Assembly (NCBI RefSeq): GCF_003985145.1
Contig: NZ_ML133547.1
Coordinates: forward strand, 1-42,847
Length of the DNA stretch: 42,847 nt
Reading direction: 5' to 3'
From: Rhizobium anhuiense
GTDB lineage: Bacteria > Pseudomonadota > Alphaproteobacteria > Rhizobiales > Rhizobiaceae
Each line of letters opens with the position of its first letter. Within the stretch, counting starts at the first letter, position 1. Below are positions 10,805 to 18,767 of the stretch, piece after piece. The position numbers and the translations under genes were made by a program. The notes beneath the pieces were generated by a model that worked only from the letters and a program-made list of their open reading frames with translations, was not told the origin of the DNA and did no database searches.

Positions 10805-12079
10805 TCAATTCTTATCCAGACCGTAGCAGGAATGCAAAGTCCTGACAGCGAGTTCTGCATAGGGACCGTCGATCAGGATGGAAATCTTGATCTCGGAGGT
10901 CGTGATCGCCTTGATGTTGATGCCTTTTTCGGCAAGTGCACGAAATGCGGTCGCGGCAACGCCCGCGTGGCTGCGCATGCCGATGCCGATGACCGATACT
11001 TTCACCAGCCCCGATTCGTTCTGCACGACATCGTAGCCGATCTTCTCCTTATGGTCGCCGAGCACCTTGATCGCCTTCTCGACGTCGCCTGAAGGGACGG
11101 TGAAGGTCATGTCGGTCTTCGACCCGTCCTCGGAGATATTCTGGACGATCATGTCGACATTGATATGGGATTCGGCGAGCGGTCCGAAGATCGCTGCGGA
11201 AACGCCAGGCCGGTCGGCAAGACGGCGAAGCGAGATCTGAGCCTCATCCTTGGCATAGGCGATGCCGGTGACTACTTCCTGTTCCACGATTTCATCCTCG
11301 TCACAAATCAGCGTTCCGGGCGGGTTCAACAGATCGCCCATGCCCGGAGCATCGGGATCTTCGAATGACGAGCGCACGAAGGTGCGCACCTTGTGCACCA
11401 TGGCAAGCTCGACCGAGCGCACCTGCAGCACCTTGGCGCCGAGCGAGGCCATTTCCAGCATTTCCTCGAAAGCGATCTTCTTCAGCCTGCGCGCCTTCGG
11501 CACGATACGCGGGTCGGTGGTGTAGACGCCGTCGACATCGGTATAGATATCGCAGCGATCCGCTTTGACAGCTGCCGCGATCGCGACGGCGGACGTGTCC
11601 GATCCGCCGCGCCCGAGCGTCGCGATACGGTTGTCGGGTCCCAAACCCTGGAAACCGGCGATGACGGCAACCTGCCCCTCGCCCATCCGCTTGACGATGT
11701 CGGAGCCGTCAATCTCCATGATCCGCGCCGCGCCATGAGCGTTGTCGGTGTGGATCGGGATCTGCCATCCCTGCCAGGACCGCGCATTGATATCCATCGC
11801 CTGCAATGCGATCGCCAGCAGCCCGGAGGTCACCTGCTCGCCGGATGCGACCACCGCATCATATTCCCGCGCATCGTAAAACGGAGAATTGGCACCGATC
11901 ACCTTCGGCGTGCCTTGCACCCAGCCGACCAGTTCATTGGTCTTGCCGGACATGGCCGAGACGACCACCGCCACCTCGTGCCCGGCATCGACTTCGCGTT
12001 TTACGTGGCGGGCAACGTTCTTGATGCGGTCCAGGTCAGCGACGGATGTGCCGCCGAATTTCATTACGATGCGTGCCAT
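10805..12079 (-). CDS. lysC: Aspartate kinase
   Basis: 424 residues. Phosphorylates aspartate, the first step toward lysine, threonine, methionine and diaminopimelate. The N-terminal kinase domain starts with KFGGTS at residues 7-12 and carries the segment GRGGSDTSA. Two ACT domains follow (about 265-415) and are the usual site of lysine/threonine feedback. A stand-alone monofunctional kinase, without a homoserine dehydrogenase part. ptsP follows 89 nt downstream, an arrangement I recall from other alphaproteobacteria. ATG at 12079. Confidence 0.97.
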   Translation of the reverse strand: MARIVMKFGGTSVADLDRIKNVARHVKREVDAGHEVAVVVSAMSGKTNELVGWVQGTPKVIGANSPFYDAREYDAVVASGEQVTSGLLAIALQAMDINARSWQGWQIPIHTDNAHGAARIMEIDGSDIVKRMGEGQVAVIAGFQGLGPDNRIATLGRGGSDTSAVAIAAAVKADRCDIYTDVDGVYTTDPRIVPKARRLKKIAFEEMLEMASLGAKVLQVRSVELAMVHKVRTFVRSSFEDPDAPGMGDLLNPPGTLICDEDEIVEQEVVTGIAYAKDEAQISLRRLADRPGVSAAIFGPLAESHINVDMIVQNISEDGSKTDMTFTVPSGDVEKAIKVLGDHKEKIGYDVVQNESGLVKVSVIGIGMRSHAGVAATAFRALAEKGINIKAITTSEIKISILIDGPYAELAVRTLHSCYGLDKN

Positions 12080-12377
12080 ATGCCTCTACCACGACTGGCG
12101 CCGGGACAGCGGAAAACCGAACCCGGCATCACGAAAGCTCTGGGGCGGACCGCCTGGCCAAAGAGCCGGATTCCCAACTTCTGGAACCGCTCTAAAAGCC
12201 CAGGCCCCAAAAGGCCCCAAGTTGCGGCGTCTCTTAGCGAGTTTGGCGGGGGTAGGCAAGCGCACGCGATAAAAGCTGTTGGCGAGCGGCTCCGCGCTCG
12301 TCAGTCCGCTGATCCACGCCCCTTGACTTATGCCGTCGATCGTCCGACTTCACATTGAGCGAATGAAGGAGTGGACG
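12080..12377. other. Divergent lysC / ubiG intergenic region
   Basis: 298 bases between two divergent starts. On the lysC side a small hairpin can form in the leader, GCCGGG (12100-12105) with CCCGGC (12122-12127). On the ubiG side a TTGACT (12323-12328) could be a -35 box, but no good -10 lies at 16-18 nt. No riboswitch that I recognise. Confidence 0.4.
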
Positions 12378-13124
12378 ATGACGGAAGGCGCCAGAAGCAC
12401 GATCGACCAGGGCGAAGTGGACCGCTTCTCGGCGATGGCGGCGGAATGGTGGAGCCCGACCGGCAAGTTCAGGCCGCTACACAAGTTCAATCCCGTCCGG
12501 CTTACCTATATAAGAGACAAGGCCTGCGAGAATTTCGGCCGTGATCCGAAAAGCGCCCGCCCGCTCGAAGGCCTGCGGGTGCTCGATATCGGCTGCGGCG
12601 GCGGCCTCCTGTCCGAACCTGTCGCCCGCATGGGCGCCTCCGTCACCGGCGCCGATCCGTCCGAGAAGAATATCGGCATCGCCTCTACCCATGCCAAGGC
12701 ATCAGGCGTTTCGGTCGACTATCGCGCTGTCACTGCCGAGGAGCTCGCCGACGCCGGCGAGACCTTCGATATCGTCTTGAACATGGAAGTGGTCGAACAC
12801 GTCGCCGACGTCGAATTTTTCATGACGACCTGCGCGAAAATGGTCCGCCCCGGCGGTCTGATTTTCGTTGCCACCATCAACCGCACGATGAAGGCGGCCG
12901 CGCTCGCCATCTTCGCCGCCGAAAACATTCTACGCTGGCTGCCGCGCGGCACGCATCAATATGAAAAGCTGGTGCGCCCGGAAGAGCTGGAAAAGCCGCT
13001 GGCCGCAAGCGGCCTCGAGATCACCGACCGCACCGGCGTCTTCTTCAACCCACTGTCGAACCAATGGAACCTGTCCAAGGATATGGACGTCAATTATATG
13101 CTGCTGGCAAAGCGGCCGGCGTAA
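12378..13124 (+). CDS. ubiG: Ubiquinone biosynthesis O-methyltransferase
   Basis: 248 residues. Carries out both O-methylations of the ubiquinone ring using S-adenosylmethionine. The N-terminal signature FSAMAAEWWSPTGKF (17-31) is typical of UbiG, and the SAM motif VLDIGCGGG is at 68-76. The start is fixed by AAGGAG six nt upstream of the ATG; the longer frame from 12330 has no such site. Convergent with the DUF1178 gene, with 55 nt between the ends. Confidence 0.96.
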   Translation: MTEGARSTIDQGEVDRFSAMAAEWWSPTGKFRPLHKFNPVRLTYIRDKACENFGRDPKSARPLEGLRVLDIGCGGGLLSEPVARMGASVTGADPSEKNIGIASTHAKASGVSVDYRAVTAEELADAGETFDIVLNMEVVEHVADVEFFMTTCAKMVRPGGLIFVATINRTMKAAALAIFAAENILRWLPRGTHQYEKLVRPEELEKPLAASGLEITDRTGVFFNPLSNQWNLSKDMDVNYMLLAKRPA

Positions 13125-13179
13125 GTCCAGGGCAGGCGCCACATGCAGGTAGCCATTGCAGCAGGCCGCGCGGACTGCG

Positions 13180-13608
13180 TCAGTTCACGTCTTCCGGCAA
13201 AACCGGAATGGCTGCGATCTCGATGCCCTCTTCGAGGAGTGCCTGCGCCTCGTCGAAAGTCGCCTGGCCAATGATGCCGCGGGCATCCGCCTCGCCATAA
13301 TGGATCTTGCGGGCTTCCTCGGGAAACTGCGTGCCGACATCCTCGGAATTGGCCTTGACGGCCGCGACCGCCTCTTTCAGCTTCCGCAGGGCCTCCTGGC
13401 GCATGGCATCCATCGCCAATGTCTGGATCTCGTCCTTCTTCCGCGCCGTCGACACCGAAGGCGCCATCAACAGCTTGGAAATAGCAGCGGAATGACAGAC
13501 GGGGCAGGTCAGGAAGCCGGTCGCGACCTGACGGTCGAAATCGGCGCTTTCGGAAAACCAGCCTTCGAATTCATGGGCATTGTCACAGGTGAGAGAATAG
13601 CGGATCAA
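13180..13608 (-). CDS. DUF1178 family protein
   Basis: 142 residues. Small protein of the DUF1178 family, found mainly in alpha- and betaproteobacteria, with no established activity that I know. The start MIRYSLTC and the CPVC motif (about residue 36) give two or three cysteines that could hold a metal. The middle is charged and helical. The start codon is TTG (13606-13608) and overlaps the TGA of the nitrilase gene by four bases, which supports translation coupling and this start. Last gene of the comF-grxC-nitrilase run. Confidence 0.85.
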   Translation of the reverse strand: MIRYSLTCDNAHEFEGWFSESADFDRQVATGFLTCPVCHSAAISKLLMAPSVSTARKKDEIQTLAMDAMRQEALRKLKEAVAAVKANSEDVGTQFPEEARKIHYGEADARGIIGQATFDEAQALLEEGIEIAAIPVLPEDVN

Positions 13609-14462
13609 GCGGCGACGCCTCCTGCGACTGCCCCCGCAATCTTCTCGACCGAGAATTCCCGGCCATTCCTCAGGTTCGGGATCTTATCATGCGCGGTTTT
13701 GACCGCACTGGGATCGATCTCGGCAACGATAATGGCCTCGCCGGTGGCGCCGGCCGACGCCAGCACCGTGCCCCAGGGATCGATGATCATCGAATGGCCA
13801 AAAGTCTCGCGGCCGTCCTCATGCCGGCCGGCCTGTGCGGCGGCGATGACGAAGACACCGTTCTCGATCGCGCGTGCCCTGAGCAGAATCTCCCAATGCG
13901 CCTCGCCGGTCTGTTTGGTGAAGGCGGCGGGAACCGTCATCACCTCGGCGCCGGCAATCGCCTGGGCGCGGAAGAGCGTGGGAAACCGCACGTCGTAGCA
14001 GATCGTAAAACCCATTTCGGCAAAGGGCAGCGACAGGACACGGGCCTCCGAGCCGGCCGTATAGGCGGCACTTTCACGCCAGCTCTCGCCATTGTCGAGG
14101 TCGACGTCGAACATATGGATCTTGTCGTAGCGATTGAGGATTCGGCCGTCGGGACCGAAGAGGAAACCGCGATTGGCGATTTTGCCGTCGGCAAGGGCGA
14201 TTGCCGTCGAGCCGACATGCACGTGGATGCCGAGTTCGGCGGCGAGCTCCGAGCCGGTCTTGACGATGATGTCATGCGCCTCGTCAGCAAGAACGGCGCG
14301 CGCCGCCGCGCGATCGCGCTGCAACATGCCGGTCATCTCCGGCGTCTGCACATAGATCGCGCCCTCTGCGGCAGCCTCGCGCGCCAGCCGCGCCATGGCT
14401 GCGGCGTTTTTCACCGGATCGACCCCGGAACACATCTGGATGGCGGCGGCCTTGAAGCTCAT
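13605..14462 (-). CDS. Carbon-nitrogen hydrolase (Nit1-like omega-amidase/nitrilase family)
   Basis: 285 residues. Nitrilase superfamily amidohydrolase with the complete Glu-Lys-Cys triad: E42 in TPEMTG, K114 in RYDKIHMFD and C155 in TICYDVRFP. The HMFD and ICYD contexts point to the Nit1/NIT2 branch, whose members hydrolyse deaminated glutathione or omega-amides. This makes sense next to a glutaredoxin gene, but the substrate is inferred from family only. The ATG at 14462 (MSFKAAAIQM) is chosen because the family begins there. Follows grxC by 10 nt. Confidence 0.9.
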   Translation of the reverse strand: MSFKAAAIQMCSGVDPVKNAAAMARLAREAAAEGAIYVQTPEMTGMLQRDRAAARAVLADEAHDIIVKTGSELAAELGIHVHVGSTAIALADGKIANRGFLFGPDGRILNRYDKIHMFDVDLDNGESWRESAAYTAGSEARVLSLPFAEMGFTICYDVRFPTLFRAQAIAGAEVMTVPAAFTKQTGEAHWEILLRARAIENGVFVIAAAQAGRHEDGRETFGHSMIIDPWGTVLASAGATGEAIIVAEIDPSAVKTAHDKIPNLRNGREFSVEKIAGAVAGGVAA

Positions 14463-14472
14463 CGATTTGTCC

Positions 14473-14730
14473 TCAGGCCGCCAGCATCGGATCGAGCTTG
14501 CCGGCCCGATCGAGCGCGAAGAGATCGTCGCAACCGCCGACATGATCGGCGCCGATGAAGATCTGCGGAAAGGTGGTGCGGCCGTTCGACTTGCCGATCA
14601 TCTCCTGGCGAAGATCCGGCGAAAAGGTTGCGTCGTGTTCGACGTAGTCGACGCCCTTTTCTTCGAGAAGGGACTTGGCGCGGCTGCAATAGCCGCAGAA
14701 CTGCCGTGTATAGATCGTGACGGGTACCAT
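14473..14730 (-). CDS. grxC: Glutaredoxin 3
   Basis: 85 residues, normal for GrxC. Glutathione-dependent disulfide reductase of the cytoplasm. The active site is CGYC (C12, C15) rather than the more usual CPYC. The glutathione-binding TTFPQIFIG and GGCDDL motifs follow. Start: ATG of MVPVTIY; the longer frame into comF is not supported. 31 nt after comF and 10 nt before the nitrilase gene. Confidence 0.95.
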   Translation of the reverse strand: MVPVTIYTRQFCGYCSRAKSLLEEKGVDYVEHDATFSPDLRQEMIGKSNGRTTFPQIFIGADHVGGCDDLFALDRAGKLDPMLAA

Positions 14731-14761
14731 AATTTCTCCAGACCGATGCCGGGTATTTCTG

Positions 14762-15538
14762 TCATATAGGCTCGGAGAGAGCCCTTGCAAAGGTCAAAAC
14801 CGTTATCTCGGCCGCACCTGCCTTGCGCAATGTCCGGCTTGCCGCAGCAACCGTCGCCCCCGTTGTATAGACGTCGTCGACGAGGACGATGCGCTTGCCG
14901 AAAATGTCGTTTTCGCAACCCTTGGCAATCGCGAAAGCGCCCCTGACATTGTCCTCGCGCGCCTTCGCGCCAAGGCCAACCTGCTGGCTGGTGCGCTTGA
15001 CGCGAACAAGCGTGGCTGCAAGCAGCGGCTTGCCCGAAAGCCTTGCCATATGGCGGGCAAGCTCGGCTGCCTGGTTGAACTTGCGCGCCAGCATGCGGGT
15101 GCGATGCAGCGGCACCGGGATCAGCGCATCGCAGCTTTCGACCGCCCCGTCGGAAGCGCGCAGCATCCAGGCGGCCATCATCGGCGCCAGATCGGTACGG
15201 TCGCGATATTTCAGCCCATGCACGAGATCGCGGACCGCATGGTCGTGGGTCGCAGCCGACCGCAGCCGGTCGAAGGGCGGCGGGTCAGCAATCGCCTCGG
15301 CACTGAGGATGCCGGCACCGAGATCGTGCGAGAAGGGAATGCCGAGCACCTCGCAATAGGGCCGTTCGATGAAGCGGATGCCGGACCAGCATTTTGCGCA
15401 GAGCCCGCGATGGCCGCCTGTGGAAATACCGCAGACGGAGCAGGCGGGCGGATAGAAGAAATCGGCAAGCGCCGACAACGGCCGCAAGAGATGCGCCCGC
15501 AAAAACTCTGCCGGTCTTTCGAAATCGATCGAGCCCAT
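14762..15538 (-). CDS. comF: ComF family phosphoribosyltransferase-like protein
   Basis: 258 residues. A zinc-ribbon with C33, C36, C47 and C50 is followed by a type I phosphoribosyltransferase fold with the PRPP loop VLVDDVYTTGATV. ComF/GntX proteins are linked to DNA uptake in naturally competent bacteria, but their role in rhizobia is not settled. First gene of the comF-grxC-nitrilase-DUF1178 unit. The ATG at 15538 (MGSIDFER) is preferred, because the frame upstream of it runs into the repeat element beginning at 15551. Confidence 0.88.
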   Translation of the reverse strand: MGSIDFERPAEFLRAHLLRPLSALADFFYPPACSVCGISTGGHRGLCAKCWSGIRFIERPYCEVLGIPFSHDLGAGILSAEAIADPPPFDRLRSAATHDHAVRDLVHGLKYRDRTDLAPMMAAWMLRASDGAVESCDALIPVPLHRTRMLARKFNQAAELARHMARLSGKPLLAATLVRVKRTSQQVGLGAKAREDNVRGAFAIAKGCENDIFGKRIVLVDDVYTTGATVAAASRTLRKAGAAEITVLTFARALSEPI

Positions 15539-15550
15539 GCGGCTAAGACT

Positions 15551-15903
15551 AGAGCCTTTCCTGGTCAGATTGAAGCATTCTGTTGGCTCAAACGGAATCG
15601 GATGGTCGACCGGCCGGCGCGCGTCGTAGCCCAGTTCTACGGCCAAGCCGGCCGGTCGATCAGCCGGCCCGTTTCAGCCAACCCTCCCGCAGATTTGCTA
15701 GGCAAATCTGCGGGACTTTAGAATCGCCGGACGCACCTATTGCTTCGCATGGCGAAGCAGTGCGGCCGGTGGGCCGGGCATCTCTACGCCAGGACAGAGG
15801 CGATCGGCTCGGACGTACCAAGGGGTATGTCCGTCGCCAATCGCCTTTGCCCTGATGAAAACCTGCTCCGGCAGAATGCTTCAATCTGGCCAAGAAAGGC
15901 TCT
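15551..15903. mobile_element. 353-bp palindromic intergenic element (MITE/RIME-like)
   Basis: The two ends, 15551-15582 and 15872-15903, are inverted copies of each other over 32 bases with only two mismatches. Inside are further hairpins. A 13-bp stem pairs 15606-15618 with 15647-15659. A 14-bp stem, TCCCGCAGATTTGC and its complement (15685-15698, 15702-15715), has a TAG loop. An 8-bp stem TGCTTCGC lies at 15741-15759, and a nested stem spans about 15799-15847. No transposase is encoded, and the reading frame across it looks accidental. Rhizobia carry dispersed mosaic repeats (RIME) of this kind. I see no flanking target-site duplication. Confidence 0.75.
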
Positions 15904-15968
15904 GGCGCGTTCTGCGCGAAACGAAAATCGTCTTGCCGCCTAAACGACGCGGGACTAAGGACATCGCC

Positions 15969-16853
15969 ATGGAAACGATCTTCGACAAGGCCCTGATCGC
16001 CGCACACCGCCATCGTGCGCTTGCCAGCAACGACCCGAAAGCCGCCTTCCTGCTCGACATCGCCGCTGAGGAAATGGCCGAGAGGCTTGCCGTCGTCGAG
16101 CGGACCTTCGAGACCGCCGTCGAGCTGCACGGCGCAACCGGGGCTGCCGCCCGTGCGGCGCTGGCGACGGGCAAGATCGGCACGATCATCCGCGTCGAAA
16201 GCGAGAAGGCCTATGCCGGGCCGGGCGAAACCTTGATCGAGGCGCCGCTCGAAGATGTGCCGCTCGAACCGCAATCGGCCAATCTCATCCTTGCGCCGCT
16301 CAGCCTGCATCTGACCAACGATACGCCTGGCGTTTTCATCCAGATTCGCCGAGCCCTGAAGCCGGACGGGCTGTTTCTCGCTGCGATCCCCGGCGCCGGG
16401 ACCCTCCAGGAACTGCGCGAGGTGCTGCTGGCCGCCGAGGTCGAGATGACCGGCGGCGCAAGCCCGCGTGTCATTCCCTTCGCCGATGTGCGCGATGTTG
16501 GCGGCCTGATGCAGCGCGCCGGCTTCACGCTGCCGGTGATCGACACGGAGAACTACACGGTGCGCTATGATTCGCTCTTCCCGCTGATGCGGGATCTGCG
16601 AGCGATGGGCATGAGCAATCCGCTTGCAGCCCGCGGCCGGATGCCGCTGACACGCGCCTTCTTCCTGCGCGCAGCGGAGATCTACGCCGAACGCTATTCC
16701 GATCCCGACGGGCGCATCCGCGCCACCTTCTCGATCATCTATGTCTCGGGATGGGCTGCGCACGAGAGCCAGCAAAAGCCGCTGAAGCCCGGTTCGGCCA
16801 AGGCTCGCCTCGCCGATGCGCTGAAAGTGGACGAGCACAAGCTCAGGCAGTAA
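15969..16853 (+). CDS. SAM-methyltransferase-like protein (BioC/NDUFAF5 type)
   Basis: 294 residues. C-terminal and middle regions match the class I methyltransferase family that includes BioC and mitochondrial NDUFAF5: ANLILAPLSLHLTND, then FIQIRRALKPDGLFLAAIPG. The usual SAM motif I is altered; where DxGxGxG is expected the protein has ELHGATGAAAR. NDUFAF5 acts in complex I assembly as an arginine hydroxylase, and alphaproteobacteria keep close relatives, so a role in respiratory assembly is possible but unproven. ATG at 15969 with AAGGA seven nt upstream. Its promoter must lie in or next to the repeat element. Confidence 0.8.
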   Translation: METIFDKALIAAHRHRALASNDPKAAFLLDIAAEEMAERLAVVERTFETAVELHGATGAAARAALATGKIGTIIRVESEKAYAGPGETLIEAPLEDVPLEPQSANLILAPLSLHLTNDTPGVFIQIRRALKPDGLFLAAIPGAGTLQELREVLLAAEVEMTGGASPRVIPFADVRDVGGLMQRAGFTLPVIDTENYTVRYDSLFPLMRDLRAMGMSNPLAARGRMPLTRAFFLRAAEIYAERYSDPDGRIRATFSIIYVSGWAAHESQQKPLKPGSAKARLADALKVDEHKLRQ

Positions 16854-16868
16854 TGGCCGGCTGCCTCT

Positions 16869-17036
16869 TCAATTCCCAGGCAGATTGTTGCCGATCGCGT
16901 TGAAAATATCCTGCAGTCTGCCGGAGAAGATACCGAGAGCAGAGACAATTGCGCCACCGATGACGGCGGCGATCAGCCCATATTCGACCGCCGTCGCACC
17001 TCTATTATCTGCAAGAAATGCCTTCAAAAAATGCAT
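16869..17036 (-). CDS. Flp family type IVb pilin
   Basis: 55 residues. Short leader MHFLKAFLADNRG, then ATAVEYGLIAA, with cleavage expected after G13 and the conserved Glu at position 5 of the mature chain (E18). A hydrophobic helix follows. This is the standard structure of Flp/PilA pilins assembled by Tad/Cpa machinery. No cpa or tad gene is near, so this copy is an orphan. Converges on the methyltransferase gene with 15 nt between them. Confidence 0.92.
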   Translation of the reverse strand: MHFLKAFLADNRGATAVEYGLIAAVIGGAIVSALGIFSGRLQDIFNAIGNNLPGN

Positions 17037-17106
17037 CACCCAACCCTTAGCGCGAACGGACAGCAAACGACCAATTCCACGACCATCAGGTGATGGCCGA
17101 CATTTT

Positions 17107-17424
17107 TCAGCAACCGGCGCCGACGCCATAGCCCTGGACGACGCAGACCGAGCCGGGTGTATCCTGGAGGACGCTGCGGCGAATCGTATAACGCTTGCCG
17201 CTTTCGGCCTTCGGAATCGATCCTGTTGTCATCGTATCAAATTCAAGGGGAGCGCTGGCAAAGACACTCTTTTTCGAGGAATCCGCAAGCATCGGCGTCA
17301 GGATGAGCGTCAGCGCAACCACCGCCGTACCGAACAGAAGGGCGATATTGAGCGCACCCGTCCTGCGCGAGGCAGACGAAGCCCGTTCCTTTTCCCGGAC
17401 AGCTTTCCAGAAATCATCGTCCAT
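17107..17424 (-). CDS. Small single-pass membrane protein, unknown function
   Basis: 105 residues from the ATG of MDDDFWKAVREKE. A charged cytoplasmic start is followed by one membrane helix (about 24-46), then a periplasmic part of about 55 residues that ends in VCVVQGYGVGAGC with two cysteines. The stretch TMTTGSIPK resembles low-complexity segments common in rhizobial envelope proteins. I do not recognise a family. Located 70 nt upstream of the Flp pilin gene on the same strand, so they could be co-transcribed. Confidence 0.7.
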   Translation of the reverse strand: MDDDFWKAVREKERASSASRRTGALNIALLFGTAVVALTLILTPMLADSSKKSVFASAPLEFDTMTTGSIPKAESGKRYTIRRSVLQDTPGSVCVVQGYGVGAGC

Positions 17425-17550
17425 GACGTCAAGCCTTTTAATACACGCACGCCAGATGCTTGATTGAGGCCGATCTTTGGCAGAAGGTGTTAAACGATCC
17501 ATTAATATCCACAGCCGAAAACGACACGGCGCGATAATAATCAGGTAACG

Positions 17551-17964
17551 CTAAAGTAAATCCTGCAGCATCGGGATGAGCGGCTCGTCGGCCGGCGGCA
17601 TCGGATAATCGCGCAACGCCTGCGGCCGCACCCATTTCAGCGCCTGGCCCTCGCGGCCCTGGGGAACGCCCTCATAGCGCCGGCAGATATAAAGCGGCAT
17701 CAAAAGGTGGAAGGTCTCGTAGGAATGGCTGGCGAAGGTGAGCGGCGCCAGGCAGGCGATCTTGGTCTTGATGCCGAGCTCTTCCTCGAGCTCGCGCACC
17801 AGCGTTTCTTCCGGCGTCTCGCCAGGTTCGACCTTGCCGCCGGGAAACTCCCAGAGCCCCGCAAGCGACTTCCCCTCGGGACGCTGTGCCAATAGGATAC
17901 GCCCGTCGGTATCGATCAGCGCGCAGGCGGCGACCAGCAATATCTTCCGGCCTGCCTCGATCAT
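17551..17964 (-). CDS. mutT: (Deoxy)nucleoside triphosphate pyrophosphohydrolase, MutT/Nudix
   Basis: 137 residues. Nudix box at 42-64, with GGKVEPGETPEE and RELEEELG. The rest matches MutT-type 8-oxo-dGTP hydrolases that clear oxidised nucleotides. Start ATG at 17964 overlaps the TGA of the preceding GNAT gene by four bases (ATGA at 17961-17964). Last gene of argJ-GNAT-mutT. Confidence 0.92.
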   Translation of the reverse strand: MIEAGRKILLVAACALIDTDGRILLAQRPEGKSLAGLWEFPGGKVEPGETPEETLVRELEEELGIKTKIACLAPLTFASHSYETFHLLMPLYICRRYEGVPQGREGQALKWVRPQALRDYPMPPADEPLIPMLQDLL

Positions 17965-18767
17965 TTCGGCTCCCGCTGCCAATAGCAATAATGATAGGCG
18001 TCGCGAAAACCGAGGCGCTCATAGAGGGCGATCGCCGGACGGTTGGAAAGCTTCACCTGCAGCCAGGCCGAACGAGCGCTGCGCATGCGTGCCCAGCGCA
18101 GCGCCGAGGTCAGGATCTCGGTGCCAAGCCCCTCGCGCCGCCGCGCCTCGGAGACCGAAAGCGACATGATGCCGGCAAGATCGTTGTCCTGAACGCAGAG
18201 CACGGTCGCAAGCGGGCCATCCGTCGCATTCTCGATCATGAACAGGCCGGATGGCGGCTTGATCGCCGTAATGATTTCGGCAAGCGCCGGCTTCAAGCTC
18301 AGTGGCGCCCGCTCGACGGCGAGATTGGCATCGACGAAACGGCCGACATCATGGGTCGGCAGGTGATCGAGCGTGTCCGGCAATTCCGCCTCGGCCAGAT
18401 CGCAGGTCATCACGACAGTCTCGTCGAACTGCATCCAGTTCTGCTGGCGCAGAAGTTCGATCAGCACCGGCGAGGCAAGCGGCGTCTGGCGGACCACGAC
18501 GGCGCGGCCATAGGCCTCGAACTTCCGGCTCGCCTTTTCCAGGCGGATTTCGACGTCGCGATGATCCGAAGGATCGAGCGGCACGATCGAATTCAACCGG
18601 TTGGACGGGTGGCCGGCCGTCAGCCGCACCTGCCAGCTGCCGTCATATTGCACGGACGCCGCCGGCCAGGCGCGGAAGCCGACAGCCTCCAGCCTGCGGA
18701 CCAGCGGCAGATTGTGTGAGGAAATGGATGCCTGCGCCAATGACCGATCAGCTCCGATAGTCGCCAT
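17961..18767 (-). CDS. GNAT family N-acetyltransferase
   Basis: 268 residues from the chosen ATG. The C-terminal half is a GNAT domain with the acetyl-CoA loop RRREGLGTEIL and the terminal YERLGFRDAYHY. The N-terminal half is less conserved and may be a second, degenerate GNAT fold. Overlaps the 3' end of argJ by 20 nt and the start of mutT by four. I recall this argJ-GNAT-mutT order from other rhizobia. The start is uncertain: ATG at 18779 and a TTG near 18743 are alternatives. Substrate unknown; its position behind argJ does not prove an arginine link. Confidence 0.82.
   Translation of the reverse strand: MATIGADRSLAQASISSHNLPLVRRLEAVGFRAWPAASVQYDGSWQVRLTAGHPSNRLNSIVPLDPSDHRDVEIRLEKASRKFEAYGRAVVVRQTPLASPVLIELLRQQNWMQFDETVVMTCDLAEAELPDTLDHLPTHDVGRFVDANLAVERAPLSLKPALAEIITAIKPPSGLFMIENATDGPLATVLCVQDNDLAGIMSLSVSEARRREGLGTEILTSALRWARMRSARSAWLQVKLSNRPAIALYERLGFRDAYHYCYWQREPK

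Noticed and set aside
15583..15855. 90-codon frame inside the 353-bp element
   Set aside because: Overlaps all the hairpins and has no start signal or family; a by-product of the repeat, not a transposase.
15541..15913. Target-site duplication flanking the inverted-repeat element
   Set aside because: The bases directly outside the two ends (ACT and GGC) do not match, so no clear duplication can be claimed.
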